A stretch of 64,000 nucleotides of DNA from Chloroflexota bacterium (GCA_021786265.1 JAJYNP010000184.1:1-64000); one strand, 5' to 3'; counted from the stretch's first letter, positions 35,950 through 45,923 are shown. Made by a program: numbers and translations. Notes: generated from the sequence alone by a model not told the origin.

Positions 35950-36312
35950 CTAGGTCGGGTTCGCCCGGTCGACGTCGGGGGCGCTTTCGACGTCGGTGAT
36001 GCCGCGGTTGGGGTCGGTGCCGGCGACGGCGGGCCCGCGCGCGGTGTCGGGCGCTCCGGATCGCTGGGGCAGCCGGGCCCGGCCACGCCTGGCTGCCGCG
36101 GCCTGCTCGGCGCTCGCCTCGGCGGTCGCGGCGGTCCGCACCGGGATCACCTCGATCGCGAGGTCCGGGCAGTACCGCTCGCACAGGCCGCAGCGGATGC
36201 AGTCCTCGGCCTCGATGATCGCGTCATGCGTCAGGACCAGGCTGTCCTTCGGGCAGATCTCGACGCAGATGTTGCAGCGCTTGCACCATTCGTCGACCCA
36301 GCGGATGTTCAC
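35950..36312 (-). CDS. korD: Dicluster ferredoxin subunit of the 2-oxoacid oxidoreductase
   Basis: About 120 residues. Two [4Fe-4S] motifs are complete: CKRCNICVEICP and CIRCGLCERYCP. The C-terminal ~60 residues are low complexity (Ala/Arg/Asp). The GTG at 36312 (VNIRWVDEWCKRC) is taken because the next start upstream (ATG 36444) would put a -10-like TAGACT at 36434-36439 inside the coding region; the true start remains uncertain between the two. It is first in the kor operon and passes electrons from the catalytic subunits. Confidence 0.85.
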   Translation of the reverse strand: MNIRWVDEWCKRCNICVEICPKDSLVLTHDAIIEAEDCIRCGLCERYCPDLAIEVIPVRTAATAEASAEQAAAARRGRARLPQRSGAPDTARGPAVAGTDPNRGITDVESAPDVDRANPT

Positions 36313-36433
36313 GTAGTCGACGACGGTCGGGGCCCGTCGGACCCGCTGTGTCGTGGGGGCGTACAGCGTAGCCGTCGCAGCAATCCTCGTTTGCGTCCGC
36401 CAGCCGCACGCGTGGGCCGGCCGGGACTTCGAA

Positions 36434-36439
36434 AGTCTA
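36434..36439 (-). promoter_or_regulatory. -10-like box upstream of the kor operon
   Basis: TAGACT on the minus strand, ~120 bases before the preferred korD start; no start codon follows at leaderless distance. It lies back to back with the EamA promoter. Confidence 0.35.
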
Positions 36440-36515
36440 CCCATTTCGACCGGACAGGGTGCGGGCAGGCGCCGGGTTCAGGGGCGTTCGGCCACCCGGC
36501 GGGCCGTCGTCCTGC

Positions 36516-36521
36516 TAGCCT
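36516..36521 (+). promoter_or_regulatory. -10-like box of a leaderless promoter (EamA transporter)
   Basis: TAGCCT is followed by six bases and the ATG at 36528. No ribosome-binding site is present. Confidence 0.5.
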
Positions 36522-36527
36522 CGGCCG

Positions 36528-37493
36528 ATGCGCCACCGGCACCTCGTGGGCATCGCGCTCGTGGTCATCTCGGCCTGTGGGTACGGGTCGGGCCCGCTGC
36601 TCGCAAAGGGCGTGTACGCGGCGGGCGCCGACTGGCTGACGCTGCTCGCGTGGCGCTTCACGCTGGGGGCCGCCCTGACCTGGGGCTGGATCTTCGCCCG
36701 CGCCTCGGGTCGCGAGGCGCTGCAACGGCTGACGCTCCGGCGGGCGGCTGCGTTCCTCGGGCTCGGGATGGTCTTCGCGGGCAACGCGGCCACCTATTAC
36801 GCCGCGGTCGAGCTCGTGCCGGTCAGCCTCGTCGCCCTGCTGCTCTACGTGTATCCCGCCCTCGTCGCGGTGCTCGCGATGCGGTTCGGCCAGTCGTTCG
36901 AGGGACGCCGCCCCTGGGCCGCCCTGGCGATCGCGACGTTCGGCGCCGTGCTCACCGTCGGCGGCATCCGGGCAGGCACCAACCCGCTTGGCGTCGCCCT
37001 GGCGGCCGTGTCACCGCTGATCTACAGCGGGTACATCCTGCTCTCGGCCCTGGTCGCGGGCGAGCGCAGGGGCGCCACGGCCCATGCCCGCCGCGCGGAG
37101 GACGATCCCGATGTCCCGCCGCTCGTCGCGGCGGCGTTGATGATCGTGGGCACGTGGCTCGTGCTCGTCGCCCTCGCGGTGGCGGTCCGCGAACCTGCCC
37201 TCCCGTGGCAGGTCCCGCCCGACGCGTGGCCGGGCCTGGTCGGGATCGCGGTGCTGTCGACCGCCGTCGCGATCCAGGCCTTCTACGCCGGCGTGAGCCG
37301 GATCGGGGCCGCACAGGCCGCGCTCGTAAGCACCATGGAGCCCGTCTTCACCGTGACACTTGCCGTGCTGATGCTCGGCGAGCGGCTGGGACCCCAGCAG
37401 CTGCTCGGCGCGGTCTTCGTGGTCGCCGCGGTGATGCTGGCGCAGACCGGTCGAGGTGCCGCGGCCAGGGTGGCCGTCGCGCGCGAGGCGTGA
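36528..37493 (+). CDS. EamA/DMT-superfamily transporter
   Basis: 321 residues with about ten hydrophobic helices in two EamA repeats; the first ends near residue 145 and the second starts at IYSGYILLSALVAG. A charged cytoplasmic loop (ERRGATAHARRAEDDPD) separates them. STMEPVFTVTLAVLMLGERL is the typical second-repeat motif. Such proteins export amino acids or other small metabolites; the substrate cannot be read. A leaderless start is likely. Confidence 0.92.
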   Translation: MRHRHLVGIALVVISACGYGSGPLLAKGVYAAGADWLTLLAWRFTLGAALTWGWIFARASGREALQRLTLRRAAAFLGLGMVFAGNAATYYAAVELVPVSLVALLLYVYPALVAVLAMRFGQSFEGRRPWAALAIATFGAVLTVGGIRAGTNPLGVALAAVSPLIYSGYILLSALVAGERRGATAHARRAEDDPDVPPLVAAALMIVGTWLVLVALAVAVREPALPWQVPPDAWPGLVGIAVLSTAVAIQAFYAGVSRIGAAQAALVSTMEPVFTVTLAVLMLGERLGPQQLLGAVFVVAAVMLAQTGRGAAARVAVAREA

Positions 37494-37682
37494 TCGCGCT
37501 ACCGTGATCGGCCGAGGCGTGTCCACGGCACCGTCGCCCACGACGGGACACCGCCCCCGCAGAGGTCGATCGACGATGACACCCACCGGCGTCCAGGAGC
37601 AGCCACCGGCCTTCCCCGGACTTCCCGTGGCTCCCCGGCTGCTCCTGGGGCACTCGTCGAGGGAGGAGAACGGAGGGACATC

Positions 37683-38360
37683 ATGGCTCGCTTCGACCGG
37701 CTCACCGTGCTGGGGGCCATCCTCGAGGTCGGCGCAGTGCCGACCTTCACCCCGCTCGATCTCGCTGCCGCGCAACGAGTGGTCGAGGCGTGCCGGCGGG
37801 CCGGGGCCCGCGTGGTCGAGGTCACGAACCGGGGCGCCGGGACCTACGAGGTCTTCCGGGAGCTGCTGGTCCGCGCGCCCGCCGAGTACCCGGACATGAT
37901 CCTCGGCGCAGGCACGGTCTACGACGCGCCCACGGCCGCGCTCTTCATCGCCGCGGGTGCCGAGTTCATCGTGAGTCCGGCGCTCAACCCCGAGATCGCG
38001 CGGCTGTGCAACCGGCGGAAGATCCCGTTCCTTCCCGGCTGCGGCAGCGCCACCGAGATCTCGGACGCCGAGGAGCTGGGCGCCGAGATCGTGAAGCTCT
38101 TCCCCGCGGCGGCGTTCGACGGGCCGGCGTTCGTGCGCGGCATCCTCGGGCCGAGCCCGCGGACGCGGCTCATGCCCACCAACGTGGAGGCCACGCAGGC
38201 GGCCACCGAGGCCTGGCTCCGCGCCGGGGTCGCGTGCCTCGGCGCCGGGCCGTCGCTGATCAGCGACGCGCTGCAGGCCGATCCGGATCCGGCGGCGCTG
38301 GAGGACCGGATCCGGACGTACCTCGGATGGGTGCGGGCCGCGCGAGGCCGATCCGCCTGA
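37683..38360 (+). CDS. KDPG/KHG-type aldolase
   Basis: 225 residues. The Schiff-base Lys lies in AEIVKLFPA; ILEVGAVPTF, VVEVTNRG, ILGAGTVYD, FIVSPALNPEIA and PFLPGCGSATEI are all in register with 2-keto-3-deoxy-6-phosphogluconate aldolase. It cleaves KDPG or 4-hydroxy-2-oxoglutarate to pyruvate plus an aldehyde. GAGGGAGGAG and GGAGGG precede the ATG. No kinase or dehydratase gene is adjacent, so its pathway is not set by context. Confidence 0.9.
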   Translation: MARFDRLTVLGAILEVGAVPTFTPLDLAAAQRVVEACRRAGARVVEVTNRGAGTYEVFRELLVRAPAEYPDMILGAGTVYDAPTAALFIAAGAEFIVSPALNPEIARLCNRRKIPFLPGCGSATEISDAEELGAEIVKLFPAAAFDGPAFVRGILGPSPRTRLMPTNVEATQAATEAWLRAGVACLGAGPSLISDALQADPDPAALEDRIRTYLGWVRAARGRSA

Positions 38361-38396
38361 TCGGCCCGGGCATGGCCCCGATCCTCCGGCCAGGGC

Positions 38397-39398
38397 CTAC
38401 CGGCGACTGCGCGGGCGCCTGCCCTCACGCAGCACGCTCTGCGCCATGAAGAACACGTTCGCCGGGCGCTCGGCGAGCCGGCGCATGAAGTAGGGGTACC
38501 ACTCCGTCCCGAACGGCACGTACACGCGCACGGTGAAACCCTGCCGTGCCAGGCGCTCCTGCAGGTCGCGGCGCACGCCGTAGAGCATCTGGAACTCGAA
38601 CCGAGTCCGGTCGATCCCCTCCCGCTCGGTGTACCCGCGCACCCACGAGATCAGCAGCTCGTCGTGGGTGGCGATCGCGGGATGCTCGCCCTCCCGGAGG
38701 AGCGCCTCGACCAGGCGCCGGAAACTGTCGTCCACGTCGGCCTTGTGCGGGAACGCCACCTCGGCCGGTTCGTCATAGGCGCCCTTGCAGAGCCGCACCC
38801 GGATCCGTTCACGGTTCATCTCCGCCACGTCCGCAGCAGTGCGCCGCAGGTACGCCTGGAGCACGACGCCGACGTTGGGGTGCGCCGCCTGCGCCTCGCG
38901 GACGAGCGCGAGGGTCCGCTCGGTGTGCAGGTGATCCTCCATGTCGACACGGACGAATGCCTCGAGCTCGGCGGCGCGGGCGACGATCCGCAGCAGGTTC
39001 TCACGGCACGCGTCGGGATCGACGTCGAGTCCGATCTGCGTCAGCTTCACGCTGACGTTGCGGTCAAGGCCACGGTCCGCCAGGGCGGCGAGCACCTCGA
39101 GGTAGCGGTCGGCGGCCGCACGAGCGGCATCGACGGTGGTCACCGACTCGCCCAGGATGTCGACGGTGGTGACGAGCCCGCGCGCACGCAGCCGCGCCAG
39201 CGCGTCGAGCGCCTCCGGCAGTGTCTCGCCGGCGACGAACCGGCGCACAGTCCCCCGCGTGAGCGCGCTGCCGGCCGCGAGCCGGGCCAGGCGCCGCCGG
39301 CGCGCTGCCCACAGGAACGTCGCGCGAAGCGCGTGCGCCACACCGTCCTGCGCCGCCACGCGGGCCCTTCCGGCCCGCCCGACGCGCGTCCCACTCAT
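38397..39398 (-). CDS. Proline dehydrogenase
   Basis: 333 residues, the monofunctional size. The TIM barrel shows VSVKLTQIGLDVD, VRVDMEDHLHTERTL, VGVVLQAYLRRT, RVRLCKGAYDEP, AIATHDELLI and the C-terminal FEFQMLYGVRRDLQ with VPFGTEWYPYFMRRL. It is an FAD enzyme oxidising proline to pyrroline-5-carboxylate. AGGAGG lies nine bases before the ATG. proC, the reverse reaction, is encoded 3 kb away on the same strand. Confidence 0.93.
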   Translation of the reverse strand: MSGTRVGRAGRARVAAQDGVAHALRATFLWAARRRRLARLAAGSALTRGTVRRFVAGETLPEALDALARLRARGLVTTVDILGESVTTVDAARAAADRYLEVLAALADRGLDRNVSVKLTQIGLDVDPDACRENLLRIVARAAELEAFVRVDMEDHLHTERTLALVREAQAAHPNVGVVLQAYLRRTAADVAEMNRERIRVRLCKGAYDEPAEVAFPHKADVDDSFRRLVEALLREGEHPAIATHDELLISWVRGYTEREGIDRTRFEFQMLYGVRRDLQERLARQGFTVRVYVPFGTEWYPYFMRRLAERPANVFFMAQSVLREGRRPRSRR

Positions 39399-39402
39399 GC
39401 AG

Positions 39403-39891
39403 TCAATCCTCCTGGTCGGCCGAGGCCCATCCGCCCTCGGCCGGTGCTCGTCCCTCGTCCGCCGCTGCGCGTTCCGTGTGCCCCGCGGCGCGTTCCTCTT
39501 CCGCCGTTGCCTCCAGCGCCGCGATCGCCACCTTTGCCGACTCCTCGCGCTGGAACGCCTCGAGCCTGCCCTGCCGGTGGGAGCGGATCACCTCGCGCAG
39601 CAGCGATTCGGGAATGCGGCCCGCCACCGTTCCATCGGGCTGCCGGTACAGGCGGCAGCCGATCCCCGGTCCCGATCCGGCCGGCGGTGGCACCACGTCC
39701 TGGCCGTTGACCCGTACCGTCGGCGAACCCACGAACCCGAGGAACTCCGCGTCGTCCTGGTCGCCGACCTGCACCAGCTGGATGGGCGTCTCGATCGCCC
39801 CTTCGGACAGCACGCGATGCAGGTCCGCACGAGCCCGCTCCCAGTGGGGACAGTCGATGGTGTAGAACAACTCGACGCGGAGATCGGACAC
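39403..39891 (-). CDS. Thioredoxin-fold protein with a single-Cys CPHW motif
   Basis: 162 residues, GTG start two bases after the LiaF-like gene stops. The thioredoxin-like half has VELFYTIDCPHWERARADL, FVGSPTVRVNGQDVV, with a Cys-Pro-His-Trp in place of CxxC, so no disulfide redox couple. It resembles DF/alkylmercury-lyase-associated thioredoxin-like proteins. The last ~60 residues are charged and Ala-rich. Its job is unknown; spacing indicates co-transcription with the LiaF-like and proline dehydrogenase genes. Confidence 0.65.
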   Translation of the reverse strand: MSDLRVELFYTIDCPHWERARADLHRVLSEGAIETPIQLVQVGDQDDAEFLGFVGSPTVRVNGQDVVPPPAGSGPGIGCRLYRQPDGTVAGRIPESLLREVIRSHRQGRLEAFQREESAKVAIAALEATAEEERAAGHTERAAADEGRAPAEGGWASADQED

Positions 39892-39892
39892 C

Positions 39893-40765
39893 TCAGGTCG
39901 TGGGTGCCTCCGGCGGCACCTGCCCCTCGGGGCCCACGGCGGGGGCGCCGGCATCCCCGGTCGCCGCCCCCGGCTCCGGCGCGAACCCCGCCCCCGGCTC
40001 CGGTGCGAACCCCGCCCCCGGCGTGTCCGCCGCCGCGACGCCACTGTCCAGCCGGGCCCGCCGCACCGCGACCTCGCCGATCAGCGATTGCGCTTCCAGC
40101 CGGATGCGCCGCGTCGCTGCGGCGAAATCCTCGGTCTCGGCCCGCGCCTCTCCCATGAACGCACCCGACACGCGGCCCATCGCCTCGCTCTCGCCGAGCA
40201 TGCTGGAGACGCGAACCGCGGCGGGGATGTCAGGCGGCAGCAGGACCCGGATCTCGCCGATCGCCGTGCTCACGTGGATCGGCGTCTCCCCATCCGGGAA
40301 CGTGGCGCGCGTGAGATCCAGCCGGATCTCCCCGATGAACGTCTCGATCCGCATGGGACCTGCCTGCATCGGCCCGGCCATCTCGATCTCGCCCAGGAAG
40401 CGCTGCTCACGGATGCCGCCGGGCGCCCACGCGGACGGCGCCGCGCCCCCCGACCCGGTCGATCCCGCCCAGCCCGGCGCAGGGCCCGAGGCGCCCCACG
40501 CGTTCGCCGGCCCCGCGGTGCCGCCCCACGGGCCCGGGCCGGTTCCCTCCGCGTCGGTCCGGGAGGGGCCCCATCCGACCGGTGGCCGGGTACGACGTCG
40601 ATCGCTGGCCGCCACCATCAGCCACAGGCCGAGCCCGACCACGAGGAGCGGCCAGAGCCACCGGAACGACTCGGCCAGGCCGACGTCGCCGCCGACTGTG
40701 CCGAGGAGCGCCAGGACGCCGACGACGAGCACCACCGCCCCGACGACCTCTCCGGCTGAACGCAT
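39893..40765 (-). CDS. LiaF-like membrane protein with toast-rack domain
   Basis: 290 residues. Two transmembrane helices at residues ~5-55, a Gly/Pro/Ala-rich linker, then the LiaF-like beta domain with its rising repeats FLGEIEM, FIGEIRLDL and AIGEIRVLLP. The tail carries two copies of GAGFAPEP. LiaF proteins tune cell-envelope stress two-component systems; no such pair is adjacent here. Confidence 0.8.
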   Translation of the reverse strand: MRSAGEVVGAVVLVVGVLALLGTVGGDVGLAESFRWLWPLLVVGLGLWLMVAASDRRRTRPPVGWGPSRTDAEGTGPGPWGGTAGPANAWGASGPAPGWAGSTGSGGAAPSAWAPGGIREQRFLGEIEMAGPMQAGPMRIETFIGEIRLDLTRATFPDGETPIHVSTAIGEIRVLLPPDIPAAVRVSSMLGESEAMGRVSGAFMGEARAETEDFAAATRRIRLEAQSLIGEVAVRRARLDSGVAAADTPGAGFAPEPGAGFAPEPGAATGDAGAPAVGPEGQVPPEAPTT

Positions 40766-40822
40766 GCGGCCATGCTACCCGGCCGTCGGGCACGCGTCAG
40801 TGTCGAAACGCGGCCCGGTCCA

Positions 40823-42430
<1,608 letters not shown>

Positions 42431-43285
42431 CTATCGGGGCTGGCCGGTCTCCGCCTGGCGCTCGAGCTGTTCGCCCAGCTCCTCGGTCCGACGGAACGCT
42501 GCCCAGACCGCCTCGGAGAGCACGGTGCGCAGCCGGCCCGACTCCAGTTCGTGCAGCGCCGCCGCACTGGTCCCGCCGGGCGACGTGACCATGTTCCGGA
42601 GCTCGGCCGGGTGCATGCCACTCGATTTCGCGAAGAGCGTGCTGCCCTCGAGCGTCTCGATCACCAGGTCGTGCGCGATGTGGCGGGGGAAACCCAGGTG
42701 GACGGCGGCGTCGATCAGCGCCTCCATCACGAGGAACACGTAGGTGGGTCCCGTGCCGCTCACGGCGGTCGCCATCGCCACCATCCGCTCATCGTCGACC
42801 GACAGCTCCGCGCCAAGCGCCTTGAGCAGAGTCGACGTCTGGTCGCGCTGCTCCGGCGTCACCTCGGGCGTCGCATACCAGACGGTCATCCCCTTGCCGA
42901 GACGGGCGGGGGTGTTGGGCATGCTGCGGACGATGGCCCGGTGCTGGAGGACCGTGGCGAGCGCCGTCGTGGTCGCGCCCGCGATGATGCTGAGCACCAG
43001 CTGGCCATCCCGCAGCTGCCCGGCCAGTTCGCGGCCGACCCGCAGGAGCATCTGCGGCTTGATCCCGAGGACGACGATGTCCGCCGACTGCGCGGCCTCG
43101 ACGTTCGACGGGCAGACGCGGATGGCGTAGTCGCGCTCGAGCTGGGCGCGCCGATCGGCGCGCGGATGGCTGGCCACGATCTGGGCCGGCTCCACCTGGT
43201 GGCCCCGGAGCAGGCCGGCGATCATCGCCTCGGCCATCACCCCCGAGCCCACGGTGGCGATCGTTCGGTCGTGCAGGGGAGACAT
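42431..43285 (-). CDS. proC: Pyrroline-5-carboxylate reductase
   Basis: 284 residues. The Rossmann start IATVGSGVMAEAMIAGLL, IVVLGIKPQM, RSMPNTPARLGKG and the C-terminal dimer motif LVIETLEGST...ELRNMVTSPGGTSAAALHELE are all typical. It performs the last step of proline synthesis. The ATG at 43285 has no Shine-Dalgarno; TATACT lies six bases upstream. Confidence 0.96.
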   Translation of the reverse strand: MSPLHDRTIATVGSGVMAEAMIAGLLRGHQVEPAQIVASHPRADRRAQLERDYAIRVCPSNVEAAQSADIVVLGIKPQMLLRVGRELAGQLRDGQLVLSIIAGATTTALATVLQHRAIVRSMPNTPARLGKGMTVWYATPEVTPEQRDQTSTLLKALGAELSVDDERMVAMATAVSGTGPTYVFLVMEALIDAAVHLGFPRHIAHDLVIETLEGSTLFAKSSGMHPAELRNMVTSPGGTSAAALHELESGRLRTVLSEAVWAAFRRTEELGEQLERQAETGQPR

Positions 43286-43291
43286 CGCCGG

Positions 43292-43297
43292 AGTATA
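43292..43297 (-). promoter_or_regulatory. -10-like box of a leaderless promoter (proC)
   Basis: TATACT on the minus strand, close to the sigma-70 consensus, six bases from the ATG at 43285. Confidence 0.55.
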
Positions 43298-43364
43298 GCG
43301 GTGGGCGAACCGGCGGCGGGTGCGCGGCGCCAGGCGACGGCGGTTCGCCGCGGCGGCAGGCGTG

Positions 43365-43598
43365 TCAGGTCGGCTCGCCCCGGCTGCCGCCGGGATCGGC
43401 CCGCTCCTCCGCCGGCAGGTGCGCCTCGGCGGCACGCTCCGTGAGCGCCCGCTTCAGCCGGAACCGGAGGAACTCGTTGTCACCGGCACGGCCGAGACAC
43501 TCCGGGCACAGCTGTGCCCACCCCTCGAGATCGCCTGGGCCGCGCACCCGATGGCGACGTCCACACCACAGGCACGCGAAGGCGGAGCGGAACGGCAT
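43365..43598 (-). CDS. Small zinc-ribbon protein
   Basis: 77 residues. Two Cys pairs, CLWC and CPEC, 22 residues apart should bind one zinc. The rest is FLRFRLKRALTERAAEA and a polar tail. It begins 22 bases after the BtuF-like gene ends. No named family is recognised. Start ATG 43598 lacks a clear ribosome-binding site, so coupling to the upstream gene is possible. Confidence 0.6.
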   Translation of the reverse strand: MPFRSAFACLWCGRRHRVRGPGDLEGWAQLCPECLGRAGDNEFLRFRLKRALTERAAEAHLPAEERADPGGSRGEPT

Positions 43599-43620
43599 CA
43601 GGGAGGACGCCGCCGCAGGT

Positions 43621-44547
43621 TCATGGCCCGACCGGGATCCAGGCATCCGCGGGCGTCTGGTCCACGAAGCCCTGGGGGTCGAACAACTCGGCCAGCATCG
43701 CGATCCCCTCGATGACCCGTGGACTCGGCCGGGTGAAGTAGGCCCTGGCATCGAGGGCGAACACCTCACCGTGCCGTACCGCGCGCAGGTCCTCCCAGCC
43801 TGCCGGGCGCGAGGACCGCGCCCACTCCGCGGCTGCCTCTTGCGCGTCGCGGCCGCAGGGTATCAGCAGGACCTGGTCGGGGTCGACCTCCATCACCGCG
43901 CGCCAGGACGTCTCCGCGGCCCGCTGCCCCTCGCGCCCGAGCACGTCCCAGCCACCTGCACGCCGGATCTGCTCGGGCACCCAGTGGCCGCTCGTGAACG
44001 GCGGATCGATCCATTCGAGGGCCACCACGCGCCGTGCATGGACGCCAGCGGATCGTCGCTGTTGCACCTGCTCCTCGATCGCCCCGAGTCGCTCGCGCAG
44101 GAGCTCGACCAGGCCGATGGCCTCGTCCTCCGCGGAGGTCATCGCTCCGATCGTGGTGATGGTGTGCAGGATACCCTCGATCGACGTCGGCTCCAGCGAG
44201 ACGACCTCGGCCTCCGTCCCGGACGACCGCAACGCCCGGGCTACCTGCGCGCGCGCGATCCCGCACGCGTCGCCGACGTCCTGCGTCAGCACCAGGTCGG
44301 GGGCGGCGGCCTGCAGCGCCCCGGGATCGAGCTGGTACGGGGCCCCGCCGACGTGGAGCCCATGTCGCGGGCTCAGGTCCATGTCATGGCCAGCGAGGTT
44401 GGCCGGGACCGAGGAGCGCGTCACCACCGGGACTGCGCTCGCCTCGGGCGGGTAATCGCACGCCTGCGTCCGGCCCACGAGTTCCTCGCCGAGACCGAGT
44501 GCAAACACGATCTCCGTGGCCGACGGGAGGAGGGAGACGATCCGCAC
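43621..44547 (-). CDS. Cobalamin-binding (BtuF-like) periplasmic-fold protein without signal peptide
   Basis: 308 residues, GTG start. It opens at once with the domain core MRIVSLLPSATEIVFALGLG; VGRTQACDYPPEA, PDLVLTQD, VALEWIDPPFTSGHWVPE and FALDARAYFTRPSPRVIEG are PF01497/BtuF-like features. The missing signal peptide and the absence of BtuCD genes suggest a cytoplasmic corrinoid-binding role instead of import. TAGACT lies six bases before the start, so the mRNA is probably leaderless. Confidence 0.82.
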   Translation of the reverse strand: MRIVSLLPSATEIVFALGLGEELVGRTQACDYPPEASAVPVVTRSSVPANLAGHDMDLSPRHGLHVGGAPYQLDPGALQAAAPDLVLTQDVGDACGIARAQVARALRSSGTEAEVVSLEPTSIEGILHTITTIGAMTSAEDEAIGLVELLRERLGAIEEQVQQRRSAGVHARRVVALEWIDPPFTSGHWVPEQIRRAGGWDVLGREGQRAAETSWRAVMEVDPDQVLLIPCGRDAQEAAAEWARSSRPAGWEDLRAVRHGEVFALDARAYFTRPSPRVIEGIAMLAELFDPQGFVDQTPADAWIPVGP

Positions 44548-44553
44548 GGTCCG

Positions 44554-44559
44554 AGTCTA
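44554..44559 (-). promoter_or_regulatory. -10-like box of a leaderless promoter (BtuF-like gene)
   Basis: TAGACT on the minus strand, six bases before the GTG at 44547. Confidence 0.5.
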
Positions 44560-44649
44560 CGGCCACGGCGCCGGTCACCCCCGGACCGCGCTTCACGGGG
44601 ATCGACCCCGATGGTCGCCACGCCTCGCGGTCCCGTCCCGGAAACGCGA

Positions 44650-44674
44650 GGCCCCGGCGCGATGCGCCGGGGCC
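44650..44674 (-). terminator. GC-rich hairpin downstream of the ferredoxin gene
   Basis: A perfect 11-bp stem with a three-base loop lies 47 bases past the ferredoxin stop codon in its direction of transcription. It is followed on that strand by TCGCGTTT, only a short T run, so it may be an intrinsic terminator typical of GC-rich genomes. Confidence 0.6.
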
Positions 44675-44720
44675 GGGCCGCGCCCGGCTGACCCGGGCGG
44701 AGGGGTTGTTCAGGGTTGCG

Positions 44721-45008
44721 TCAGGCCGGTTTCCACTCGTCGACCTGGGCCCGGGCGGCGGCCTTGTCCGTGTACCATAGCGCGTTCAGGGCCGTGTACT
44801 TCGTCCACTCGGCCGGCACCGCGTCCTCCGCGAAGATCGCGTTCACGGGGCATTCCGGCTCGCACGCGCCGCAGTCGATGCACTCGTTCGGGTCGATGAA
44901 CAGGGTGCGGTCGACACCTTCATCGAAGTGGATGCAGTCGACCGGGCAGACCGACACGCAGGCCTGATCCATCACATCGACGCACGGCTCGGCGATCGTA
45001 TAGGTCAT
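44721..45008 (-). CDS. 7Fe-type ferredoxin
   Basis: 95 residues. [18 protein letters not shown] is the [3Fe-4S]/[4Fe-4S] first motif of 7Fe ferredoxins; [16 protein letters not shown] is the second [4Fe-4S] motif. The tail [19 protein letters not shown] matches FdxA/FdxC ferredoxins of actinobacteria and relatives. GAGGAG precedes the ATG at 45008. It carries electrons in the cytoplasm and could serve the kor enzyme. Confidence 0.95.
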   Translation of the reverse strand: MTYTIAEPCVDVMDQACVSVCPVDCIHFDEGVDRTLFIDPNECIDCGACEPECPVNAIFAEDAVPAEWTKYTALNALWYTDKAAARAQVDEWKPA

Positions 45009-45197
45009 CGGGGCTCTCCTCAGTCTCCACGTCGGAAGCGCGGCCTGGCGCCATGTTACGACGATGGCACGGCCGCCGATGGTGTCGACGGCGCCGGCGC
45101 ATGCGCGCTTCCGTGGCTGGCGGCTGCACACCCGCGGTGCTGGCGCTTACCGGACTCCGGCAGCGCCGAGCCGCGCGCCCCGGCCCGGCGGCCGAGG

Positions 45198-45533
45198 TCA
45201 GCCCCGGAGGTCGGCCGCGGCCACGCCGCCGGCCAGCGGCAGCGTCCAGCGCCGCCCGGCGGTCTCGCTGTCCGCCGGGGATAGCGTCCAGCGCCTCCCC
45301 GCCGTGACCTGGACGTCCACGCCGATGGCCCACCGCCTCCCGGCGGTGTCCCGGATCATGTCGCCGGACGGCGTGGCCGACACACCGGCGTGCGCAGCCG
45401 GCCTGGCAGGCTGGGCGATCGCGAACAGGACGACGATCGCGAGACCGGCGACCCACGCTGCCGCCATCAGCAGGGCAAACTGCGCGGCGCCACCAGGGCG
45501 CAAATCCCAGGATCCATCAGCCCGCACTCGCAT
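45198..45533 (-). CDS. Small membrane protein with three TAGRRW repeats
   Basis: 111 residues. A single transmembrane helix (FALLMAAAWVAGLAIVVLFAI) follows a short cytoplasmic start; outside are three copies of TAGRRW spaced 14-16 residues, each followed by a hydrophobic strand. No family recognised. GAGGTG six bases before the ATG supports translation. The repeats suggest a small beta-repeat module. Confidence 0.5.
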   Translation of the reverse strand: MRVRADGSWDLRPGGAAQFALLMAAAWVAGLAIVVLFAIAQPARPAAHAGVSATPSGDMIRDTAGRRWAIGVDVQVTAGRRWTLSPADSETAGRRWTLPLAGGVAAADLRG

Positions 45534-45692
45534 GTGGCACCTCGCGTTCGACGTCGGCCGGCGTCCCCCGGCCGGCTGACCCTATCGGACGCGACTCATC
45601 GCGGGCTGCTCGCCGGCTTCACTCCGGCTTACCTCGGCTTACCTCGGCTTCTCGCGCGGTTGCCGCCTCTCGTGTCGCCGGCGGCGGCGGGG

Positions 45693-45866
45693 CTACATTC
45701 CCTCCGGTGCGTAATCCGGGTCCAGGTACTTCTCGGGGTCGTCCTTGAACTCGAGCATGCAGCCCCTGGCGCAGAAGTAGTACGTCGTGCCGTTGTGCTC
45801 GCAGGTCCACTGCGCGTGGTCCGTGTCGACCTGCATGCCGCACACGGGATCGGTGGCCGTTGCCAT
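45693..45866 (-). CDS. YHS-domain metal-binding protein
   Basis: 57 residues. DPVCGMQVDTDHAQW...YYFCARGCMLEFKDDPEKYL is the YHS domain, common beside copper and silver export systems and fused to CopA in some species. Cys and the CxxC-like CARGC are candidate ligands. GGGAGA precedes the ATG. The operator-like sequence at 45905-45923 matches the one before copA, so it is likely a copper-responsive small chaperone. Confidence 0.88.
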   Translation of the reverse strand: MATATDPVCGMQVDTDHAQWTCEHNGTTYYFCARGCMLEFKDDPEKYLDPDYAPEGM

Positions 45867-45904
45867 GACAGTCTCCCTCTGCTGCGGCCAGCGGCCGCGA
45901 TCGT

Positions 45905-45923
45905 ATACCCCCCGGTAGTATAG
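45905..45923 (-). promoter_or_regulatory. CsoR-like operator before the YHS gene
   Basis: Read on the minus strand, TATACT is followed by a GC-rich centre and GGTATA-like arm. Over 19 bases it agrees with the copA operator at 15 positions and has the same -10 box position, 39 bases before the YHS start. Confidence 0.6.

Noticed and set aside
34022..36184. 720-codon minus-strand frame across kor alpha and beta
   Set aside because: Its first two thirds are out of frame with the alpha subunit; only the last 265 residues (KorB) are real.
36313..36444. N-terminal part of korD from ATG 36444
   Set aside because: This 44-residue extension has no ferredoxin similarity and contains a -10-like box; kept only as an alternative start.
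44581..44720. Small gene between ferredoxin and BtuF-like genes
   Set aside because: The stretch is explained by a hairpin and upstream sequence; the frames in it are short and lack starts with signals.
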